Shown in pieces: positions 13,343 through 17,715 of a stretch of 17,715 bases of DNA. How positions within the stretch are numbered: the first letter of the stretch is position 1; every line of letters begins with the position of its first letter. The stretch is from Chloroflexota bacterium (GTDB lineage Bacteria; Chloroflexota; Anaerolineae; CG2-30-64-16): contig JAKPQT010000034.1 of NCBI GenBank assembly GCA_029555885.1, forward strand, positions 1 through 17,715, read 5' to 3'. The notes under the pieces were generated by a model, which was not told the origin of the DNA, ran no database searches, and was given only the letters and a program-made list of their open reading frames with translations. A program made the position numbers and the translations under genes.

Positions 13343-15181
13343 CTACGCCAGCGCCTCCAGTTCCTCCCAGCGTGCATACAGCGCAGGCAACTCCTGCTCC
13401 ACCGCGGCGAGCCGCGCCGTGGCCTCCACCACATCCTCGCCGCCCGCCTGGTAGAGCGCGGGGTCGGCGAGCCGGGCGTAGAGCGCGGCCTGCTCCGCTT
13501 CGAGCGCCTCAATCTGCGCGGGCAGCGCCTCCAGCTCGCGCTGCTCCCGGAACGTCAGCTTACGTGCGACCTGTGGTCGCACGACCTCCGGTCGCCCTGC
13601 ACCCCCGCGTCCCGCCTCCGGTCTCGCTGCCTGTGAGGCCGCGCCGCCGTTCGTCGCCGGCCGCTGGCGCACCCAGTCGTCATAGCCGCCGGCATACTCG
13701 CCCACGCGGCCGTCCCGCTCCACCGCCAGCGTGCTCGTGACCACGTTGTTGAGCAGCTCCCGATCGTGGCTGACCAGCAGCAGTGTGCCCTCGTATTGCA
13801 GCAGCAGGTCCTCCAGCAGCTCCAGCGTCTCCAGGTCCAGGTCGTTGGTCGGCTCATCGAACACGAGCACGTTGGCCGGCTTGGCGAACAGCCGCGCCAG
13901 CAGCAGGCGGTTGCGCTCCCCGCCGGAGAGCGTGCCCGCGTAAACCCGCGTCCGCTCCGGCGGAAAGAGGAAGTCCTGCAGGTAGCCGATGATGTGTCGC
14001 CGCCGGCCGTTCATCACCACGTAGTCTGCGCCGTCCATCACGTTGTCGAACACGGTCCAGTCCTCGCGCAGTTGCCCGCGCAACTGGTCGAAGTAGGCGA
14101 TGCTGAGGTTCGTCCCGTGGCGCACCCGGCCCGTCTGCGGCTCGAGGTCGCCCAGCAGGAGGCGCAGCAGCGTCGTCTTGCCCGATCCGTTCGGCCCGAC
14201 GATACCGACGCGGTCGCCGCGCATGATCGTCGTGGAGAAGTCCCTGACGACGGGCCGCTCGCCATACGCGAAGCCGATGTGCTCGGCCTTGAGGACCAGC
14301 CGGCCCGAACGCTCGGCCTCCTGGATGCGCATGCGCAGCAGGCCGCCCTCGCGGCGCGCCTGGCGCTGCTCGCGCAGCCGTTCCAGCGCGCGCACGCGTC
14401 CTTCGTTGCGCGTGCGCCGCGCCTCGATGCCCTGCCGGATCCAGGCTTCCTCCTGCGCCAGCTTCTTGTCGAACTCGACCGCCTGCGTGGCCTCGGCATC
14501 CAGCACCGCCTGTTTGCGCGCGAGGAACGTCGCATAGTCGCAGGCCCAATCCACCAGGCGGCCGCTGTCCACCTCGATGATGCGCGCGGCCAGCCGGCGC
14601 AGGAACGTGCGGTCATGGGTCACGAAGACAAGCGTGCCGCGATAGCGCGCGAGGAAGTCCTCCAGCCAGGTGATGGCCTCGATATCGAGATGGTTGGTCG
14701 GCTCGTCGAGCAGCACCAGGTCGGGATCGCTGACCAGCCCGCGCGCCAGCAGGACCCGGCGCTTGTAGCCCGCAGAGAGGCTGCGGAAGTCCGCCGCCGG
14801 GTCGAGCTGCATCCGGCTCAGGATGGTCTCGACCTGCTGGCGGCTGCGCCAGGCAGCCTCGGCCTGCACATCCTCACTGGCTGCCGGCGCGCGCGCGTCC
14901 ATGGGAGGCAGTCCGCCCGCAATGATCTCCCCCACCGTGCCGTCCAGGTCCTCCGGCACATCCTGGGCCAGGTATGCGACGCGCAGACCCTGCTGCCGGA
15001 ACACGACGCCTTCGTCCGGCAGCAACAGGCCCGCGAGCAGCTTGAGCAGCGTGGTCTTGCCGGTCCCGTTGCGGCCCAGCAGCCCGATGCGCTCGCCCGG
15101 CTCCACCTGCAAGTTGATGCCTTCCAGGACCAGGGGTCCGCCGAAGCCGATCGTCACGTCGCGCAGTGTAATCATTGCCAT
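13343..15181 (-). CDS. ABC-F family ATPase (Uup-like, C-terminal coiled coil)
   Basis: A 612-residue soluble protein with two ATP-binding cassettes and no membrane segments. Cassette 1: Walker A GRNGTGKTT (36-44), variant signature LSAG (135-138, followed by YKRR), Walker B LVLLDE (155-160) and PTNHLD. The linker (about 240-300) is charged and helical, as in ABC-F proteins. Cassette 2: GPNGSGKTT (329-337), LSGGE (418-422) and DEPTNDLD (442-449). The C-terminal 70 or so residues are a coiled coil (ALPAQIEALEAEQAALYARL and more), which resembles Uup. ABC-F proteins act on the ribosome; Uup is also linked to DNA transactions. I chose the ATG at 15181: the fold begins there (MAMITLRDV), whereas the longer frame runs into the divergent protease gene. 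A TATAAT ends 7 bases before it. Confidence 0.94.
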   Translation of the reverse strand: MAMITLRDVTIGFGGPLVLEGINLQVEPGERIGLLGRNGTGKTTLLKLLAGLLLPDEGVVFRQQGLRVAYLAQDVPEDLDGTVGEIIAGGLPPMDARAPAASEDVQAEAAWRSRQQVETILSRMQLDPAADFRSLSAGYKRRVLLARGLVSDPDLVLLDEPTNHLDIEAITWLEDFLARYRGTLVFVTHDRTFLRRLAARIIEVDSGRLVDWACDYATFLARKQAVLDAEATQAVEFDKKLAQEEAWIRQGIEARRTRNEGRVRALERLREQRQARREGGLLRMRIQEAERSGRLVLKAEHIGFAYGERPVVRDFSTTIMRGDRVGIVGPNGSGKTTLLRLLLGDLEPQTGRVRHGTNLSIAYFDQLRGQLREDWTVFDNVMDGADYVVMNGRRRHIIGYLQDFLFPPERTRVYAGTLSGGERNRLLLARLFAKPANVLVFDEPTNDLDLETLELLEDLLLQYEGTLLLVSHDRELLNNVVTSTLAVERDGRVGEYAGGYDDWVRQRPATNGGAASQAARPEAGRGGAGRPEVVRPQVARKLTFREQRELEALPAQIEALEAEQAALYARLADPALYQAGGEDVVEATARLAAVEQELPALYARWEELEALA

Positions 15182-15188
15182 AGGGCCT

Positions 15189-15194
15189 ATTATA
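15189..15194 (-). promoter_or_regulatory. -10 box implying a leaderless ABC-F mRNA
   Basis: TATAAT on the minus strand lies exactly 7 bases before the ATG at 15181, so transcription should begin at or next to the start codon. No Shine-Dalgarno sequence fits in this spacer. The -35 region is weak. The alternative is a start at the second Met (15175), which would still give a leader of at most about 6 bases. Confidence 0.55.
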
Positions 15195-15230
15195 CGCATG
15201 CCGGTCAAGACGCGGGCATAGAGCATGAAC

Positions 15231-15254
15231 AGGTGAAGAGGTGAAGAGGTGATG
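15231..15254. repeat. Three tandem 8-bp repeats
   Basis: AGGTGAAG occurs at 15231-15238 and 15239-15246, followed by AGGTGATG at 15247-15254. The array lies in the divergent region between the ABC-F and protease genes, just upstream of the protease -10 box, where it covers the -35 position. It may be a slippage-prone microsatellite. Confidence 0.75.
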
Positions 15255-15268
15255 TAGGGTTTTCGGTG

Positions 15269-15277
15269 TGGTACAAT
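15269..15277 (+). promoter_or_regulatory. Extended -10 promoter of the papain-like protease gene
   Basis: TGGTACAAT (15269-15277) is an extended -10, one mismatch from TATAAT. No strong -35 is present; GTGATG at 15249-15254 has the right 17-base spacing but only three matches. The leader is about 40 bases and ends with AGGAGG (15316-15321). Confidence 0.58.
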
Positions 15278-15325
15278 ACGCTCACAACCCTGTAGGTCAA
15301 GGTACGTCTGGCAGCAGGAGGCAGT

Positions 15326-16366
15326 ATGGCTGAGAAACAAGGGACCCCGTTGGAGCAGGTCGGCGGACTGCGATCCGGTCTGGCCGAGGCGCTGCGCCCG
15401 TACTGGATCACGACCGTAGAAGAACTGGTCACGGCAGCCTTCGAGGAGAAGGCCCGAAACGGCCTGGCCGATGTGCTGCGCATCGCAAAGGGCGAGATCG
15501 ACGCACTCGGCCGCGAGCTGCTGCCGCAGGTGCTGCCCGCGGTCCGGGAGCGCATCCACGTCCCGCCGGAGGCCAGGGCCACGGGCGCACTCGATACGCT
15601 GGACCGCAGCCTGCCGCGCGACCGGTCACGCGCCCTGGAAGTGCTTCCCCCGCGCGCATCGCTCGTGGATAAAATGCCGGCCATCCGCAACCAGGGGCCG
15701 CGCGGCACGTGCGTGGCCCACGCGTGCACCGCGCTGCGCGAGTATCTGACCGGCGACCGCGCCATTGACCTCTCCGAGCAGTACCTCTACTGGGCGGCGC
15801 GGCAGAAGCTCATCACGCCCATCCTCAAGGATCGCCCCGGCCTGCTGCTGGCATACGGCATGGCCGCGCTGGTCGAGCACGGCATCCCGCCCGAGGATGC
15901 GTGGCCGTACAACCCTGCACAGCTCCCGGGGAACGAGGACCAGGGCCCGCCCCCGGCCGGCATCGAGGCACCCGCACGCGCGAATCGCCTGCGCAAGTAT
16001 AGCGGCATTTTCCCCCGCGATACCTACAGCCTGAAGGTGCAGCTAGCGCACGACAACCCGGTAGCGGTGACTGTGCCGACCTTCGGCTTCTGGGGCGGCG
16101 CACTGATCGACTACACGGGCACGGTGCGGCTGCCGTTCACGGCGGAGGGCACGCGCAGCCCGCTCACCCGCCTGGAAACGGCGCACGCGATCTGTCTGGT
16201 GGGATATCAAGATGATGCGGCAGTGCCGGGCGGGGGATACTACATCGTGCGCAACAGTTGGGGTGAGACGTGGGCGGGGCAGTGTCCTGACGGCCGGGGC
16301 TACTTCTGGCTGCCGTATGCGTATGTCGAGCGGTACGGGCTGACCGCGTTTTCGGGGAGCATGTAG
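15326..16366 (+). CDS. Papain-fold (C1) cysteine protease with N-terminal helix-hairpin-helix-like segment
   Basis: A 346-residue protein. Residues 8-40 (VGGLRSGLAEALRPYWITTVEELV) resemble a helix-hairpin-helix/DUF4332-type module, followed by a helical linker to about 105. The papain domain spans about 108-345: oxyanion Gln123 and nucleophile Cys129 in QGPRGTCVAHA, catalytic His287 in ETAHAICLVGY, and Asn310 in YYIVRNSWGETW. The usual disulphide Cys three residues before the nucleophile is Arg126, and no signal peptide or membrane segment is visible. This suggests a cytosolic enzyme, unlike most papain relatives. AGGAGG (15316-15321) supports the start. One base separates it from the DUF1697 gene, so the two are probably co-expressed. 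The target is unknown. Confidence 0.9.
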   Translation: MAEKQGTPLEQVGGLRSGLAEALRPYWITTVEELVTAAFEEKARNGLADVLRIAKGEIDALGRELLPQVLPAVRERIHVPPEARATGALDTLDRSLPRDRSRALEVLPPRASLVDKMPAIRNQGPRGTCVAHACTALREYLTGDRAIDLSEQYLYWAARQKLITPILKDRPGLLLAYGMAALVEHGIPPEDAWPYNPAQLPGNEDQGPPPAGIEAPARANRLRKYSGIFPRDTYSLKVQLAHDNPVAVTVPTFGFWGGALIDYTGTVRLPFTAEGTRSPLTRLETAHAICLVGYQDDAAVPGGGYYIVRNSWGETWAGQCPDGRGYFWLPYAYVERYGLTAFSGSM

Positions 16367-16367
16367 A

Positions 16368-16916
16368 ATGATTTGTGTGGCCCTACTCCGGGGCATCAAT
16401 GTTGGCGGCAAGAACCTGATCAGGATGACTGAACTGGCGGCGCTGTTCGAAGCCTTGGGGTTAAGGCAGGTTCGCACGTACATCCAGAGCGGCAACGTAG
16501 TTTTCCGCTCAGAGGCGGCAGACAAGGCCGGCCTCACAATCCAGATCGAGGAAGCCCTCTCCCGCACCTTCGACTATGATGCGCGCGTGGTATTGCAGAC
16601 ACACGAGGAACTGAAGACCATTGTCCTGGAGGCGCCGGAGGGTTTCGGGAGCGAGCCGGACACCTACCGTTACGATGTCTTCTTCCTGAAGGAGCCGCTG
16701 ACCTCGTCCGAAGCTGTGAGGAGCGTGATCGCCAACGAAGGCGTTGACCGGGTTTGGACGGGGAAAGGCGTGCTCTATACATCCAGGCTTATCAGCCGGG
16801 CTGCCCAGAGTCACCTGACCCGGCTCATCGGTCTGCCCGTCTATCAGAGCATGACCATTCGCAACTGGAATACGACGACTAAGCTGCTGAGAATGATGGA
16901 GGAAATCGCTGACTGA
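16368..16916 (+). CDS. DUF1697 domain protein
   Basis: A 182-residue protein, full length for DUF1697. The family opening is clear: VALLRGINVGGKNLIRM, then LFEALGLRQVRTYIQSGNVVF (about 26-46). Later come RYDVFFLK, the VLYTSRL region and the C-terminal TIRNWNTTTKLLRMM. The biochemical function of the family is not established; it is small, soluble and widespread in bacteria. The gene starts one base after the protease stop codon, with no room for a separate promoter, so it depends on the protease transcript. It converges on nrfA. Confidence 0.92.
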   Translation: MICVALLRGINVGGKNLIRMTELAALFEALGLRQVRTYIQSGNVVFRSEAADKAGLTIQIEEALSRTFDYDARVVLQTHEELKTIVLEAPEGFGSEPDTYRYDVFFLKEPLTSSEAVRSVIANEGVDRVWTGKGVLYTSRLISRAAQSHLTRLIGLPVYQSMTIRNWNTTTKLLRMMEEIAD

Positions 16917-16923
16917 GGCTGCA

Positions 16924-16959
16924 CTCTCCTGAGAACGAAGCAACCTGTGCTCAGGAGAG
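16924..16959 (+). terminator. Hairpin after the DUF1697 gene
   Basis: CTCTCCTGAG (16924-16933) and CTCAGGAGAG (16950-16959) are perfect 10-bp arms around a 16-base loop, beginning 8 bases after the stop. No T-run follows. It is probably a terminator or 3' stabiliser of the protease/DUF1697 transcript. Confidence 0.6.
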
Positions 16960-16968
16960 GTGGTCGGG

Positions 16969-17000
16969 GGGTGAGGGCCGCACGTATGCGGCCCTCACCC
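16969..17000 (-). terminator. Strong 14-bp hairpin after nrfA
   Basis: GGGTGAGGGCCGCA (16969-16982) and TGCGGCCCTCACCC (16987-17000) are perfect arms around a CGTA tetraloop, 7 bases beyond the nrfA stop. On the nrfA strand it is followed by a C-run and no T-run. Being symmetric, it may act on both convergent transcripts. Confidence 0.65.
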
Positions 17001-17007
17001 AGTGCAG

Positions 17008-17715
17008 TTATTTCTGTGCGCTCTCGCGGCCCATCATCAGCCGCTCGGTGATGAGCTGGCCCTGCCGGGCCGTGTCGATGGCGATGCCCAGGCTGCGGGC
17101 CGCTTCCTGCGGGCTGTGGAAGCCGGTCGAGTTCTCCGACATCACGAAGTCATAGCGCATCGAGGCCTCGCGGTGCATCTGTTGGGCCTCGGCCAACTGC
17201 TCATCGGTCAGCCCCGCCTGCTTGGCCGCGGCCAGCGCGTCGATGAGGTCCTCCAGCGCGCCTTCGGTCGTGCGCAAGAGCTGCGCCGTGTTGTTCTGAA
17301 TGATCGTGATGCGATCCTTCAGCGCCTGCTCATCGATCTTGTGGCACGTCTGGCACGCCTGGTTGACGTTATCCAGCGGGCTGCGCAGCCAGTGGTCCGA
17401 GACCTTCGTCGCACCGTCGCGCATGTAGGGCATGTGGCAGTCGGCGCAGGCCACGCCCGACCGGTAGTGCAGGCTGGTGGTGTAGGTCTCGAACTCCGGA
17501 TGCTGCGCCTTCAGCATCGGCGCGCCTGTCTCCTTGTGCGTCCAGTCCTTGAAACCGTACTCGTTATAATAGTCGATGATGTTGTCGACCTGCAGGCCCT
17601 TCTCCCACGGGAAGGTCAGCAGCTTGTTGTCGCCCTCGAAGTAATACTCCACGTGGCACTGCGCGCAGACGTAGGTGCGCATCTCCTGCCGCGTGGCCTT
17701 GCTCAGGTCCACCCC
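17008..17715 (-). CDS. nrfA: Cytochrome c nitrite reductase NrfA, C-terminal part (5' end outside window)
   Basis: 235 C-terminal residues of the pentahaem, ammonia-forming nitrite reductase, which reduces nitrite to ammonium outside the cytoplasmic membrane with electrons from the quinone pool. Numbering from the window edge: CAQCH (17-21) followed by VEYYF, where E23-Y24 match the calcium ligand and catalytic Tyr; KAQHPEFE (69-76), matching the Lys/Gln calcium ligands and catalytic His72; CADCH (90-94); CQTCH (121-125). These are the last three haem sites. A long helical tail follows with NSTGFHSPQEAAR, whose His is a distal haem ligand. The first haem sites, including the active-site one, lie outside the window. 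The stop is 17008-17010 (TAA). Confidence 0.96.
   Translation of the reverse strand, partial: GVDLSKATRQEMRTYVCAQCHVEYYFEGDNKLLTFPWEKGLQVDNIIDYYNEYGFKDWTHKETGAPMLKAQHPEFETYTTSLHYRSGVACADCHMPYMRDGATKVSDHWLRSPLDNVNQACQTCHKIDEQALKDRITIIQNNTAQLLRTTEGALEDLIDALAAAKQAGLTDEQLAEAQQMHREASMRYDFVMSENSTGFHSPQEAARSLGIAIDTARQGQLITERLMMGRESAQK

Noticed and set aside
13766..15244. 492-residue plus-strand open frame opposite the ABC-F gene
   Set aside because: Shadow of two intact ATP cassettes; no motifs, and it ends in the tandem repeat region.
15231..15254. Tandem 8-bp repeats as a CRISPR or iteron array
   Set aside because: Units are directly abutting with no spacers, there are only three, and no cas or replication initiator gene is nearby.

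Overview
The window is GC-rich (mostly G/C third codon positions) and fits a Chloroflexota (Anaerolineae-like) chromosome. This is an inference from the gene mix: a DUF4129/MoxR/DUF58 operon, DUF4097 and M1-peptidase lipoproteins, a Gram-positive-style SOS box, an NrfA reductase, and intergenic palindromes of kinds I recall from such genomes. No 16S, tRNA, CRISPR array or insertion sequence was seen. Coding is dense; no gap without a gene exceeds about 240 bases.

Layout. (1) 2-3784, plus strand: a tightly coupled operon with the tail of a DUF4129 protein, a small membrane protein, a MoxR AAA+ ATPase, a DUF58 protein and a multi-pass membrane protein. ATGA junctions and overlaps suggest translational coupling. 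(2) 3893-4807: a DapA-family lyase/aldolase, with a large palindrome on each side. (3) 4949-5453: a good sigma70-type promoter with a consensus-like LexA box at its expected start, driving a small basic protein of unknown function. Its 3' half runs antisense into an XRE regulator. (4) 5266-7287, minus strand: a short M1 metallopeptidase lipoprotein followed by the XRE regulator. (5) 7468-9130, plus: a DUF4097 lipoprotein preceded by a near-perfect 19-bp operator-like palindrome, then a tandem-GNAT protein. (6) 9187-9324, minus: what looks like the decapitated C-terminus of a lost gene, overlapping the promoter of the next operon. (7) 9361-11252, plus: a sugar phosphate isomerase/epimerase-like TIM barrel and a Gfo/Idh/MocA oxidoreductase, probably a carbohydrate-catabolic pair. 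(8) 11493-13229: a fused ABC exporter. (9) 13343-15181, minus: an ABC-F ATPase that appears to be read from a leaderless mRNA. (10) 15326-16916, plus: a papain-fold protease with an N-terminal helix-hairpin-helix-like segment and no signal peptide, one base from a DUF1697 protein. (11) 17008-17715, minus: the C-terminal part of the pentahaem nitrite reductase NrfA, which points to respiratory ammonification.

Few genes here clearly cooperate beyond the MoxR/DUF58 operon and the isomerase/oxidoreductase pair. The most noteworthy items are the SOS-box gene at 5019, the gene remnant at 9187-9324, the cytoplasmic-looking papain fusion, and the structured convergent intergenic gaps. I saw no multi-gene system that I could defend as a new defence or biosynthetic system.
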